The notes: a model not told the origin generated them from the sequence alone. Positions 1 through 11,712 are shown, numbered from the stretch's first letter. The stretch: DNA of 64,000 nt from Xiphydria camelus (GCA_963678675.1 OY783193.1:17868427-17932426), one strand, 5' to 3'. Translations and numbers: made by a program.

Positions 1-547
1 ATTAGTCAAAATTTGAAGAAATAATACATTTTAATATATATTAACTAAATATTGAATAACTTTAGCATTGGTAAAATATTTTATATAGCATGAAGTTCAG
101 ATGAGGTTAGAAAAGAAATTTAATTATTTTTTTTTCGAAAACGGTACACACAAAAAATCTGAAAAATTACAGTCATTACAATAATTCCATAATTATTTGA
201 TAATTTTTTCAGATTTTTTCCATCATTTTGACTTTACGGACTAAACTCCTTAAGTATTCTTGGTCTAGTTCACTCGTTATCCATCGCAAGAATGGACCAG
301 GATTCTCAGCCGGATGCTAAGATATAGATAGACTCGGACCCAGTAATTAGTGGAAAATCTGTAATAATGTATCATTAGTGGAACAAATACGAATCCTCCA
401 CCAACCAACGGGCGGTGCAAAGCTCTAGCGCCCCTGCATGAGAATCCGAGCAGTAATGGAAGGAAAGGAGGAGGAATTCACTCTACCAAAGCTGATCACT
501 TGTTAGTGGCCAGCAGGGTTTACGAGAGCTCGTGCCTTATAGTCTAA
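1..547. other. No gene recognised
   Basis: AT-rich sequence with no convincing exon, RNA gene or complete element. A GC-richer patch near 400-530 has no open frame with splice signals. Confidence 0.5.
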
Positions 548-2312
548 GATCCGAACTAGAGACGTTCTTCACCGATCTGCTTACCGGATGAAAAGTATTT
601 TTTATCAAACATAATACGTCAATGAACATATCGCGTATGGGTAGGCTAATAAAATATGCTCAAGACTACCCTTAAAACTATATAAACAGGTGAGCTGATA
701 TGAGCAATTTGCAACGATCTACTTACCAATTAAACTATATATGAAAATAAAGATAATTTTATTGCAAACACGATGGTATAACCCTACCTGCAAAAAATCG
801 GTCATGAATCAGGGTTGTAAGAGGCTTTGAAATTTATCGGAGCTAGCCAAGATGCGCGTACTACAGGGACATTTGCTATAGCACGCAACGTAGGAAGTGG
901 GCGCGACGCGACGGTTAGATGAGAGAGAGTGCATACATGCTGCTTCCTCGTACGATTGACAAAGATAACACTACTAAAATGCCGAGAAAACGCGACTACA
1001 ATGGAGTAGGTACTGGCAGTAAACTTTTAATTACTTTAAATTAAATATAAAATATTAAAATGTGAAAGATTTTTCAAATATTTTCAACTAAATATATGGA
1101 TGGGGAAATATTAATATTTCTATCACAGAATAATAATATGTTAGTGATAATTATTCGATAAATTTTATCTATTCTATAAAAATACCACAGCAAACAAACA
1201 GAAAAATTACATTTTTTAGAGAGCGATAAAAAATCATTAACAAATTGACGGTGTAAAAAAACTCTATTATAAAACAATGAATACAATAACAATCTTTACA
1301 AAGATTATAACAATATTACAACAAATACAATATTATAGCCTTCCAAAAACTTGTATGTTGCTGGAATAAGAGAGAGAGAGAGAGAGAGTGCCCAGATTTT
1401 ATATAACAGTAACCTAAACAACGCAAAGACTCCAAGAAGAATTTTTCTTAACAATTTATCATTTCAACTTATGAAATCTCACTTAGAGGAAAAGTCTAGA
1501 ATTTCGTCTTTACCTTCAGATATTTTTAATGCGTTACAAACCCACCCCATGAGCCATCGCCTCGACTGTCTGTTTATCACATGTTCGGAAAAAACTTTCA
1601 CTCGAAAACCCGGTAAGAACGTTTTTCCCCTTTTTCTGTACTTTCGAGAAAGAGCCATAAAGTAATAAATTGTCCCTTCTCCAGACAGGCAAAAATAAAA
1701 ATGCAAAGTTAGTTGAATCTTGAACGAAAATAATTTTACCAGGGATCCAACAGTAATTGATTGAAAAAAATAACGATTGAAAAAGATACTACATTACATT
1801 TATGTCATAATGGAGCACGTATTTTTCCGCAAACTGAGGAATGTAAACAGCGAGTCGCTCGTAGTCGCTTTTTCTCGGTATTTTAGTAGTGTTATCTTTG
1901 TCAATCGTACGAGGAAGCAGCATGTACGCACTCTCTCTCATCTAACCGTCGCGTCGCGCCCACTTCCTACGTTGCGTCCTGTAGCAAATTTCCCTGTAGT
2001 ACGCGCATCTTGGCTAGCTCCGATAAATTTCAAAGCCTTACAACCCTGATTCATGACCGATTTTTTGCAGGTAGGGTTATACCATCGTGTTTGCAATAAA
2101 ATTATCTTTATTTTCATATATAGTTTAATTGGTAAGCAGATCGGTGCAAATTGCTCATATCAGCTCACCTGTTTATATAGTTTTAAGGGTAGTCTTGAGC
2201 ATATTTTATTAGCCTACCCATACGCGATATGTTCATTGACGTATTATGTTTGATAAAAAATACTTTTCATCCGGTAAGCAGATCGGTGAAGAACGTCTCT
2301 CTAGTTCGGATC
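548..2312. mobile_element. Fold-back element with ~455-bp inverted arms
   Basis: Positions 548-1003 reappear inverted at about 1850-2312 with scattered differences; both outer ends carry the GATCCGAACTAGAGA sequence. The unique spacer (1004-1849) holds no recognisable protein, so this is a non-autonomous DNA transposon or fold-back element. I could not assign a superfamily or a clear target duplication. The arms are GC-rich in places (GGGCGCGACGCGACGG), unlike their flanks. Confidence 0.7.
1369..1388. repeat. (AG)n microsatellite
   Basis: Twenty bases of uninterrupted AG dinucleotides in the spacer of the fold-back element. Confidence 0.9.
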
Positions 2313-3251
2313 TTGTACTATTATACTTTCGTATAAGATCATTGAACATGCCGTACATTTATGTAGAAATAGTCTAGAGACTGTATATAGGGTGGTATGG
2401 TACAAAACTCTAGAATATATATAATTGTTGTGAAAAATATTATATATTATGGTTTAAATTATAAGCTATAGACCAATAGAGGCTGCAAGATTGCATTTAT
2501 TCAAAGCTACGCGTAAAATAATATTATAGTAACGGCTATCTCTAATAATAACGACGCGTATTAGAACTTGGTCCGGAATATACTATAGCACATTTTCCTA
2601 TGCTAGCTCTATACTCGTAAGAATCTTATATAGTCCGGTCAAGTTAGCCTAAAAAATAGGGGTACCCTTGCATAAATTCCCAAGAAGCTGAAAATTTACA
2701 TGAACGTTAAGGATACCATTATAATGAAATTGTGAAAAGTCCCCATCGATCCCGTGTGTGCAAAACATTTTATGCAAGGTCAAAGTTCGCAAAAATGGGT
2801 TTTTTTGGATTTATTAGTGAAACGGTTAGTGTGTGTTTCATGATAAAAATAGTTCCGACAAAAATTGTAGATCATGCAATTCTCTGCAAAAATTGTCCTT
2901 ACACTTTTTTCCTAAGATTCACCATTTCTGAGAAAAAGCCATTCTAAAGTTGTATTCTCCATAATATGCGTGACTATGTACATCATTGGACGTATAATAT
3001 AAGTAAAACTATTAGTTTGCGTGACTAATATATTAATATTGAATGATAATTCTAAAGGCGCGTCCTCACTGAGTCGACATTGTCGATCGACGACATTGTG
3101 TTATTGGATTGGTGCATAATTATTGCGGCTTTTTTGGCAACTTCTTTTTCTTTAAAAATTGGCATTTTGTTTATTTTGTTTTCATTAAAATAATCTTCTC
3201 TATTTAATTAATAAAATTCGTGACGAAAATCATGTCCATATTCGTCATATT

Positions 3252-3700
3252 ATGCTCTACCACTTCGAGAAAGATGGAAGGCGGCACAGTCATTTCGCGA
3301 TCTCAACGAACTTTTCGGCGAGGGAACAATCAGCAAAAGCCAAGTGTAAAAGTGGTTCAAAAAGTTCAAATCGGGCGATACAAACATTACAAATGAAGAA
3401 GGAAGAGGTCGACCATCTAATTTCAACGACCAGGCACTTTTGGCAGCCGTGGAAGAAGACGAAAGCTTGACAATACGAATGCTAGCCGACGACTTTGATG
3501 TGAACCTTCGACCATTGTTCGTCGTCTCAAAAAGCTCGGAAAAGTATGGAAATTGGCTGTATGGGTTCCCCACGAACTCTCCGACCACAACAAAGCCAAA
3601 CGTGTACGAATTTTCACTGATTTGCTGCAGCGAAACGAGCAAGCACCCTTCCTGAAGAATCTCGTCACTGGAGATGAATCGTGGCTTCTTTTCAAAAACA
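3252..3700 (+). pseudogene. mariner transposase, N-terminal half, broken
   Basis: Fragments spread over three frames match the mariner family: a helix-turn-helix region (LYHFEKD..., QSFRDLNELFGEGTISKSQV), then KWFKKFKSGD, RGRPSNFND, LLAAVEEDESLTIRMLADDF, then WVPHELSDHNKAKR and FLKNLVTGDESWLLF. The last is the region around the first catalytic Asp of the DDD triad. An in-frame stop follows the SQV segment and several frameshifts are present. The remaining catalytic domain is absent, so this is a dead 5' fragment. Confidence 0.8.
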
Positions 3701-3916
3701 TCGTCTTCTTCCACGGCTGCCAAAAGTGCCTGGTCGTCGAAATCAGATGGTTGACCTCTTCCTTCGTCATCTGTAAGGTTTGTATCGCCCGATTTGAACT
3801 TTTTGAACTATTTTTCAATTTGGCTTTTGCTGATTGTTCCCTCGCCGAAAAGTTTGTTGAGATCGCGAAATGACTGTGCCGCCTTCCATTCTTTCTCGGA
3901 GTGGTAGAGCATAATG
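3701..3916 (-). pseudogene. Inverted copy of mariner transposase 5' end
   Basis: This repeats in reverse orientation the bases that encode the N-terminal part of the copy immediately to its left (FNDQALLAAVEED and the upstream helix-turn-helix). The junction lies within the word for 'AVEED' in the two copies. It is truncated, with no catalytic core. Confidence 0.75.
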
Positions 3917-4478
3917 TGAGTGCACCGGTATCCGTCCATGTAAGATTTTTTTTTAGCGGGAAATGTAATATTTAATTACCATTGCCAAATATAGAAAGGA
4001 GAGTAAATATAATACAATGATGGACTCTTTTTCATCAATAAAAAAATTAAAAGATTTGAAAAGGGATTCATAATAACTAAATAATACAATTTTAAAGTGA
4101 AGGGTCAAAAGGGTCAGTATTCGACCGTCTGTTTTCGCTCTGCGCCGGTACCGAATAACGTAATTTTACAATAATAAAATGTCTTTTTCAGCACTTCCAA
4201 TAATTTTAATTTATATTACAATATATTATTCATCGATTTAAACATATTTTAATACATTTGTTACTTAGATTTGTCGTATCCATCTGAACTACTGATTTCC
4301 AATCCTAACCTACTCTTCTAACGAAATATTATACATTCAAAGCATGATGTTAGCGCCAAGCATCGAAACAAATTAATAAATTTTAAACATTTAAAAATGT
4401 TAAATATTAAATATTTCCATAACCGACCTTCGGTGGACGAATACCCATACACGGTCGGATACCGGTGCACTCACGGTA
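3917..4478. mobile_element. MITE nested in the mariner inverted copy
   Basis: The ends GAGTGCACCGGTATCCG (3917) and CGGATACCGGTGCACTC (about 4459) are inverted repeats. Removing this block approximately rejoins the mariner sequence that is continuous in the left copy (the words around GACGAATATGGACATG). The interior is AT-rich and noncoding. Confidence 0.6.
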
Positions 4479-5221
4479 TGACGAATATGGACATGATTTT
4501 CGACACGCATTTTATTAACTAAATAGAGAAGATTATTTTAATGAAAAAAAATAAACAAAATGCCAATTTTTAAAGAAAAAGCCGCCAAAAAAGCCGCAAT
4601 AATTATGCACCAACCCAATAGTTTTACTTATATGTATTATACGTAAAATGATGTACATAGGCAACGTAGTCATGCATATTATGGAGAATACAACTTTAGA
4701 ATGGCTTTTTCTCAGAAATGGTGAATCTTAGGAAAAAAATGTAAGAATAATTTTTATAGAGAATTGCATGATCTACAATTTTTGTCTGAACTATTTTTAT
4801 CATAAAACTAACCGTTTCGTTAATAAATCCAAGAAACCCATTTTTGCAAACTTTGACCTTGCATAAAATGTTTTGCACACACGGGATCGATGGGGACTTT
4901 TCACAATTTTATTATAATGGTATCCCTAACGTTCATGTAAATTTTCAGCTTCTTGGGAATTTATGCAAGGGTGAATGTCTAATTTGACCGGACTAATATA
5001 CTAATGGCCCTCGACGTAATGTCAGTTTAGCGTACAACTTAAAACCTTAACGCAACGTACTCACCCATACTCGTATAGCTTTCAGCTTATAATGCTGTCG
5101 AAAAAAAAATTTATTCAATCGAACGTCATTCTCCGGCCAAGATACACAGTTGACTGTTCCCATTGTTCTCGCCAATAACATGAGACTTGATTGAGTGTGT
5201 GCGTTTGGAGCATCTATTATA

Positions 5222-5443
5222 CTACCCAACTATGGAGAAAGGCAGTAACTGCTAACCGACAAACTTGTATAAAATCAACTGTAACTTTGATGCCTTTAGC
5301 CGAAGGGTTTCCAAGACAGATTACTAATGAAAGCTAGCTTTAACATTAAAAAAGGGTACAAAATGGTTCAAGATATTCAATGGTATCAAAAAACGCATCT
5401 CGGTTTGTTTTGCTAGTTACTGCCTTTCTCCATAGTTGGGCAG
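5222..5443. mobile_element. MITE with TA target duplication
   Basis: Terminal inverted repeats CTACCCAACTATGGAGAAAG and their complement, about 29 bp, flanked on both sides by TA. Length and TA duplication fit a Tc1/mariner-type MITE. Confidence 0.75.
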
Positions 5444-5480
5444 TATACTAGCGACACATAGAAGCGACGAAACTAGAGTA

Positions 5481-5862
5481 CTGTCGTTTGGGGTGAAATT
5501 GATAATCGCGGGTGAGATTGATCAACAAGTTACTTTTTCACTAATTTAAATCTAGCGCGCAAACCACCGGTTACATTCATTTTTCGCCACCAGGTTCGTC
5601 TAACGAAAACATGACCAAAGAACATGCTACAATTTTCTGACCAAAAAAATAGCTACAATTTTTAAAGGGACTTTTTTTAAACAACACAGAGTATTAGCGA
5701 GTCGATGCGTACATAATATGTTCTTCGGTCATGTTTTCGCTAGATGAACCTGATGGCGAAAGATGAATGTAACCGGTGGTTTGCGCGCTAGATTTAAATT
5801 TGTGAAAGAGCAACTTGTTGATCAATCTCATCCCCGATTATCAATTTCACCCCAAACGACGG
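5481..5862. mobile_element. MITE with ~150-bp inverted arms
   Basis: The terminus CTGTCGTTTGGGGTGAAATT appears inverted at the right end, and the arms match for about 150 bp. It is flanked by TA at 5479-5480 and 5863-5864, so it is a Tc1/mariner-type MITE that could fold into one long hairpin. Confidence 0.8.
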
Positions 5863-5934
5863 TACTATATTAATGCACGATGTTCTAACATTTTCATGGA
5901 AAAGGTATAATAATTTTCACGTTCGAAGACTCAC

Positions 5935-6014
5935 CGTTGTTTCGTAAGATTGACCCAGGACTGGTGGCCTCTAAAGGACTGCTCGGTTCTTCCGAGCTCG
6001 GCTCCCTCTTGACG
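5935..6014 (-). CDS. Candidate internal coding exon, unidentified gene
   Basis: On the minus strand an acceptor (TTCCATTACAG) precedes an 80-bp open segment ended by the consensus donor G|GTGAGT. Two frames are open. One reads VKREPSSEEPSSPLEATSPG followed by SILRNN. It is rich in Ser/Pro with a sumoylation-like VKRE motif next to SP sites, as in disordered parts of transcription factors. The other begins RQEGAELGRTEQ. I favour the first on composition. It may belong to the same gene as the exon at 13853-13948, but their phases join directly only in the second frame; with the first, another exon must lie between. Function unknown. Confidence 0.4.
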
Positions 6015-6191
6015 CTGTAATGGAAACACCCATTATGTATTTATCCAGGAGAAATGTTGCAAACGAGTATCACGATCATCGCGGTTGAAAGTGGAGTCGC
6101 AAATTTTAAAAGTATATATATATATAAGCAAAGTAAAAGGTCTTTTCTATCGATTGGTCAAAGAAGGTGTATATAAGCAGATAGTATTATA

Positions 6192-6443
6192 CACACGGAG
6201 AAAAAGAATTAGTTGGATCTACTAAAAATTACTTGCGGTGTCGCAAGTAATTATTTATTTACATCACTTAAATCTTTTTTTCTTTTTAATGAAATATTTC
6301 TTCCTAGCAATCACATACCCCACATGATTGTAAGAAAGAGATATCAAATTGATGTGTTAAAAAATGTCATTGATATAAATAAATAATTACTTTCAACCCC
6401 GCAAGTAGTTTTCAATAGGTCCAACTAATTCTATTTCTCTGTG
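6192..6443. mobile_element. MITE with TA target duplication
   Basis: Inverted ends beginning CACACGGAGAAAAAGAATTA and flanked by TA at 6190-6191 and 6444-6445. The interior is AT-rich with no coding capacity. Confidence 0.7.
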
Positions 6444-6979
6444 TACATGTATGTATGTATATGAGGTTGATGGGATGTAACGTTGGCCATGGCGTCTAGG
6501 TCTCGATAAAAAGATAATCTAGTTCGAATATAGAAACGTTATCGAATTAGATTTTTTAGTTAGGATATTCATGATATTTAAAAAATTAATCTATAAATAC
6601 TGCATTCAATGTAAATATTGTAAAATGCTCGCGAATAACTCCTTTTCATGTCCAGAATAGAAGAAATAGACAAAATATAATGTGAAAGGCCATCCAACGG
6701 AAATGAAAAAAAATCCGCTCAGCTTGACTGGCGCGCATAACGTGCTGCATATTTGTAGCTACGCTGTCCACAAGAATTTATGGGCGCAACGTGCTGCCAA
6801 TTTGTTTATCTCTTGCAAGATACGTGTGCTATTATATCTTGGTTATTTCTTATTTTGTTAGCTCACTGCTATTCATAAGTCACCGTTAAATGATATTCCG
6901 AAATGTCTGTGGAATTTTAAGCTTACACTGAGAGAAAGATTTGCGCCATTCAAATAAATGTGCTATTCAATAGTATTAA

Positions 6980-7267
6980 AAGGCCGACACAGCCCGTCTA
7001 GAAATGTAAAGCTATATTTTCAACATGGTGCATAAGAACCTTTTGCATTTTCGCCACCACACTTAAAAAACATAAATCTAGAGCCCTATAGAAAAAAATA
7101 AATAAATAATAAATTTCTGATTTTGCCGATTGATTACAACAAAAAATTTTTTTTTCTATAGGGCCCTAGATTTATGTTTTTTAAGTGTGGTGGCGAAAAT
7201 GCAAAAGGTTCTTATGCACCATGTTGAAAATATAGCTTTACATTTCCAGACGGGGTGTGTCGGCCTC
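6980..7267. mobile_element. piggyBac-like MITE, TTAA duplication
   Basis: Long inverted arms (about 115 bp each), starting AGGCCGACACAGCCCGTCTA on the left and mirrored on the right, are flanked by TTAA at 6976-6979 and 7268-7271. TTAA duplications are diagnostic of piggyBac-type transposition. No transposase remains. Confidence 0.8.
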
Positions 7268-7419
7268 TTAAGGACATAATTATTTGATTCGAACGAATAT
7301 CAATTAAATTAGAAATTATTCAATTCGATCAATAATATTTATATAAAACTAATCAACATTTATCAGAATCAAATAAAAATATTCTTAGGATTATTAATAG
7401 TCACTATAAAACATTCTGC

Positions 7420-8084
7420 GATGTGGACCTATACAGGGTGAGTGACTGGATCTGCGACATAGCAAACATGGTGCATACGATTTTGTGAAACCGTAGACGA
7501 TGAGCGTCATCGTTGATTGGTCGTGGTGAGTAAAAGAAGTTAAGCAGGATCAGCAATTGCCTATGATGAAACTCTTCAATCAGGTAGGTACGTCTGATTC
7601 TTGCTCGATTTAACTCTAGGTCTGATTAAAATCAGGAGTACCAACCTCAGTTTAACCCTCTCACGTATACATTTTTTGCGACACACAAAAAAATGATAAG
7701 GGATATTTTTCGCTCATTTGGAGTATAAAAAGTAATTTTAAGCCAGGTTTTTCAAAAAAATCTTTATTTTTTACATAAAAAAATATGTCCTCATATGATA
7801 ACATTGTGCACTTAGAATTAAATATAAATATAATAGATAGCTGTTTAAAAATTTGAAATTATACAACTGTCCTCACATGTGAGGACACTGTGCATGAGAC
7901 GGTTAAGAATTTCATCACGGTTAAGGGGTTGCTGATCCTGATTAATCTCTCCTATCTACCATGGCCAATCAACGATGACGCAGATCCAATGATTCATCAT
8001 ATGAGGCGTATAGACTACTTTGGTGTTAAATAACAATAGTATAAGACTGAATGACACTAGATGTGGTGTATATAGGTCCACATC
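7420..8084. mobile_element. Inverted-repeat element, family unknown
   Basis: GATGTGGACCTATA near 7420 is mirrored by TATAGGTCCACATC near 8073. Further inverted segments lie inside (around 7500-7560 and 7925-7990, including GTCATCGTTGATTGG and its complement). No protein seen. Confidence 0.5.
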
Positions 8085-8385
8085 GGTGAAATGGTTTTAG
8101 AAATTAACACCACTTTTTTACTGTGTATTATAGCAAGTTTTCTTCTCAGAGTATGAGAACTCATCTTAAAGAGGTCGACTGTAATTGACTGTTTATCAAA
8201 CGTATATAGGGGTCGTCCATTAATCACGTGATGCTTTTTAGCATTTTTGATGTGTAAACATCTATGCTATGGCTCTGCGGTACGACCTTCCTGGGAAATT
8301 GAGCGTCAGACGTAAGTCATGTAGATGTGACTGCGTCAGTGTGTGTGTGGCGCTACTGCGCATACTATTCGCGCAAGCTGGATTA

Positions 8386-9004
8386 TCTCAACGGGAAAAC
8401 ATTTTAGAGAAAAATATTTAATACAAAACTTTAAGGATTTTCCCTTGGCTACCCAGTGGTCTATTGGATTTGACCTTGACCGTGATCTTTAGGGTAATAT
8501 CAAATGCCTTCCTAAACCGTTCATCCGATTGTGATGAAACTTTGGGGAATGGTTGGACGCATGCCCGCGAAGGTTTTTGAGTTAGTAAATCTTATAAAAG
8601 GTGTTCAAAAAGTACCGGTACTGATGATTATTATGCCTTCCTAAACCGTTCATCCGATTGCGATGAAAAGTTGGGAAATGGTTGGACGCATGCCCGCGAA
8701 GGTTTCTGAGTTAGTAAATCTTATACAGGGTGTTCAAAAAGTCGAACTATACTTGACCTAAATTTTACCTCCGCTGACAATAAAGGTAACATGAAAAAAA
8801 TGGTCAAGGACACATTTGAACGTGAAAAAAATTAATTTAACCTTGATATAACCTTGAAGGTCATGATCAAGGTCAAATCCAATATGACCATTGCGTAGCC
8901 CGGGAAAAATACTAAAAGTTTTGTATTAAAAATGTATTTAAACAATGGTGGACGGACAAAATCAATCCACAATCTACCCGTGCGAAGCCGGGACGGGCTG
9001 CTAG
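8386..9004. mobile_element. Possible Helitron-like non-autonomous element
   Basis: The right end has a short GC hairpin (CCCGTGCGAAGCCGGGACGG) followed by CTAG, resembling Helitron 3' ends (hairpin then CTRR). The 5' start is only a guess at TCTCAACGGG. Subterminal segments of about 70 bp are inverted copies of each other (GGATTTGACCTTGACC and complement). No Rep/helicase sequence. Confidence 0.4.
8505..8745. repeat. Tandem duplication, 129-bp period
   Basis: The segment starting TGCCTTCCTAAACCGTTCAT at 8505 is repeated at 8634 with few differences, including the ATGGTTGGACGCATGCCCGC block. Confidence 0.85.
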
Positions 9005-9214
9005 TAAGTTATAAATCTAATATAATAATAATAAATATTTGATTATAGAAAAAATTTAACTTCTTTATGTCGAACTACGACGTCATATTCCCCAATTAAA
9101 CTCGGACCGCAGATAATTGTAAGATGTTTACACATCCTCCGTGAGTACAACGGCACTCACACCTTTTTTTAACCCCCCTCCCCCCTGGTGATACGTGGTG
9201 AGGTTTAAGACTTA

Positions 9215-9231
9215 CCCCCCCCCCCCCCCCC
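9215..9231. repeat. Poly-C run
   Basis: Seventeen consecutive C residues, with further interrupted C runs nearby and at 10155-10215. They are part of the C-rich ends of the surrounding element. Confidence 0.9.
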
Positions 9232-9324
9232 AAATCACGTGTATTTTCTTATTGTTAGTACAAAAAGTATTTTAAAAATTTCAGAATATTATCTTTAATT
9301 ACAGGTAAGTATAATCTAATTTAA

Positions 9325-10051
9325 GGGGGTATTACTGTCTAGACGCTTGTTTTTAATGTAATTTTTAGGAATTAATTTTGCGAAAACTATCAAACCTACA
9401 GAGTGCCGGGGTTTTTGACGCATAATAAGATATGTTTCAACTAACAATACAAATTTTAATAAAACATTTTATTAGAATCTGTACAAGTTATGCGCTGTTA
9501 TGCAAATCGTGGCGTGAGACGCTCGTCCAATCGGGCGACTATATTGTGGCGGTCCTAATCGTCTGAGAGAGAAGAACAAATTTTTTTTTTAATCTATATG
9601 AATGTAGTTATCGTCTGAACTAGAACTAAGTAGGTACGAAATTTTTTATCGCAATCGCAGCTGTTTGAAGATTAAAGTTTAATTTTCCCGAAAAATTGTC
9701 AACTAAAACATGAGAGCAGGTCTAAAATATTCAAGCTATCGGTATTATTCTAGTTCAGACCATAGGTGAAGGTTCCCTCGAAATGTGTGCAAAACCAGAA
9801 GTCAATCAGTCCAATAATTTTTGAGAAAAACGTGCGCCCGGCTTGAAAAATGTCGTTTCGAGAAAAACGCGTTTAAAGTTGATGACTACCTGCTGCGCCC
9901 CAACGCACCGCAGCCTTTAAGCCTCTGTAACTATAGGAGTTCTACGAATTTCAAATTAGTATTTTTGAGACACATTCTCAAACTCCCAAATTATAAGAAA
10001 ATGCAAGAAAAAAAAATCGAATTTTTAAAGCGTCTAGACAGTAATACCACC
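9325..10051. mobile_element. piggyBac-like MITE, TTAA duplication
   Basis: Inverted ends GGGGGTATTACTGTCTAGAC / GTCTAGACAGTAATACCACC are flanked by TTAA (9321-9324, 10052-10055). It is nested within the GGGGTCGTCC element. The interior is unrecognised and has no long frame. Confidence 0.75.
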
Positions 10052-10633
10052 TTAATTCTGGAAAATTAAGGACCGTGATAAAAATATCCAGACATTAAGG
10101 TTGTTTAGAAATCGCGCGTTCAACCTAAAAATAAATACACGTGATATCTCACTACACCCCCCCCCTTCCCCTTGTGATATTTCGTGATTTTTGCCGAACA
10201 CCCCCCCTCCCCTTTCGGACCTCACGTGATTAATGGACGACCCCATAGGTATTCGATTAGATGTTCCAGAAGACCATACAAAAAATCAGGAAACAGTTTA
10301 CCAACTTTATTAACAGGTGGTTCAATTTTTAAAATTAGATATTTCATACATGACGTCAATAAGCCATGTCTTAAACGATATTCGATCGGATATTATGTAT
10401 ATATATTATACATATATGAGAGAAAACAATCATACAAAAACTGAAACACATTGGTTAATTTTATTAACTCTACTATGAATTGAAAGTATAAATTATCGAA
10501 CATTTCAGAGAGAAATTTGAAAATATATCGTTTAAACACTCGAGCGCTACAGAAAACAACTGATAAAACTGAAATCAAATTAGAAACAATTTATATTATA
10601 CTTATTACAATTTATTATTCGATTGATTACCAA

Positions 10634-10750
10634 CATATCGATGGTGTAGCGCACAAATGTGTTAAGCGTACGGTTGGCAAGAATTTAGTGACACTTTTAA
10701 CATGTATATTATAAACGCTTAACACATTTGTGCACTACACCATCGATATG
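10634..10750. repeat. Short hairpin MITE
   Basis: About 37-bp arms (CATATCGATGGTGTAGCGCA and complement) around a ~40-bp loop; one mismatch near the middle of the arm. Confidence 0.7.
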
Positions 10751-10917
10751 CATGCAGATTATTAATAAACAAAATTTTTGAAAAATGGTTAAACACATTA
10801 TAAATTATACTTTATTGCAACAACTGACGGACGTCATTTGACTAGTATGCAACAAACCGACCTCTTCAACTGTTATAAAAAATATCCGGGAATATGCACC
10901 GAAGTAAGATAAGTTAA

Positions 10918-11626
10918 GGGGTAACACCACTCTAGCAACCGGAAAAAAGGCCTAAATTGCATAGTGTTTTACGGGAGTATGAAAAAAGGAATCGAATTTC
11001 TGTTTAGAGGGTTTATTAAGCATTTAATGAAGTATGAAAAACAATTTTGTTATTAGTAATTAGATACAAAATGGCGGCTATACAGCCAGTCTACTGAATC
11101 GCCTTTTTTTTTAGTAAATACAAAAACGGGCGGACACATATCTCGGAAAGTATAAGACCTGGAACAAAAAACCAAAAAGATTATTAATCTACATACTATT
11201 ATCTGTAGAAGTACGTAGGGATTTTTCGTTCATTCAATTCTTATAGAAATGGTGTACTTTTGAAAGAAAAAAATCGAATTTTTGCCAAGAAAGCCATAAA
11301 TTGCTTATAAAAAAAAAGTTTACATTCAATCAAAAAACAGCTACGTACTTCTCTAAAGAATGTATTTGTGAAGTTACTGTTAAATTTTCAAATCAATCCG
11401 TGCAATAGTCTAGACGTAGCGTGTCTGCCCGTAAAAAAAAGGCGATTCAGTAGATTGGCTGTATAGCCGCCATTTTGTATCTAATTGCTAATTACAAAAT
11501 TGTTTTTCATACTTCATTACATGCTTAATAAACCCTCTAAACAGAAATTCGATTCCTTTTTTCATACTCCCGTAAAATACTATACAATTTAGGCCTTTTC
11601 TCCGGCCGCTAGAGTGGTGTTACCCC
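10918..11626. mobile_element. piggyBac-like element with ~240-bp arms
   Basis: The ends GGGGTAACACCACTCTAG and complement are flanked by TTAA at 10914-10917 and 11627-11630. The arms match for about 240 bp, including ATACAAAATGGCGGCTATAC. The ~230-bp interior is AT-rich and noncoding. Confidence 0.85.
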
Positions 11627-11632
11627 TTAAAG

Positions 11633-11712
11633 GACAAGGCTATGCGCCAATCTCGACGGCCCTGAAGGACCTCCAACTTTCGGGATTGGTGCTCAGCTGC
11701 CCCTACAGACAG
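11633..11712 (+). CDS. Weak candidate exon abutting a transposon
   Basis: On the plus strand this 80-bp segment is preceded by ...TTAAAG and ended by the good donor CAG|GTAACT. One frame reads QGYAPISTALKDLQLSGLVL. The minus strand also offers an acceptor (ACCTGTCTGTAG) with open frames, so the strand is uncertain. The base composition is GC-richer than the surroundings. No protein family recognised; it may not be an exon. Confidence 0.25.

Larger units (their letters stand above)
3104..4618. mobile_element. mariner-derived element, head-to-head arrangement
   Basis: The left terminus TTGGATTGGTGCATAATTAT and the inverted right terminus (CCAACCCAA at 4610-4618) are typical mariner ends. Each is flanked by TA (3102-3103 and 4619-4620), the mariner target duplication. 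Instead of one full transposase, the element holds a 5' transposase half in forward orientation followed by the same 5' region inverted, so both ends derive from the element's 5' side. It cannot encode a complete transposase. Confidence 0.8.
2631..4995. mobile_element. Composite palindromic element, outer layer
   Basis: The ends TAGTCCGGTCAA (2631) and TTGACCGGACTA (4984) are inverted repeats. The arms continue inward for about 390 bp (to about 3026 and from about 4621), including a shared stretch at about 2670-2800 and 4830-4960. The palindrome centre is occupied by a mariner-derived composite. About 77 bp (3027-3103) is present only on the left. The family of the outer layer is not recognised. 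Confidence 0.7.
8209..10244. mobile_element. DNA transposon shell, GGGGTCGTCC termini, 3-bp duplication
   Basis: The left end GGGGTCGTCCATTAATCACG and its exact inverse at 10222-10244 are flanked by ATA on both sides (8206-8208, 10245-10247). The subterminal region is C-rich with long C runs. A related element at 24713-25606 has a TAT duplication, so a 3-bp duplication looks characteristic. Other elements have inserted inside this one. No transposase of its own is visible; the superfamily is not assigned (3-bp duplications occur in PIF/Harbinger and Zator, among others). Confidence 0.7.
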
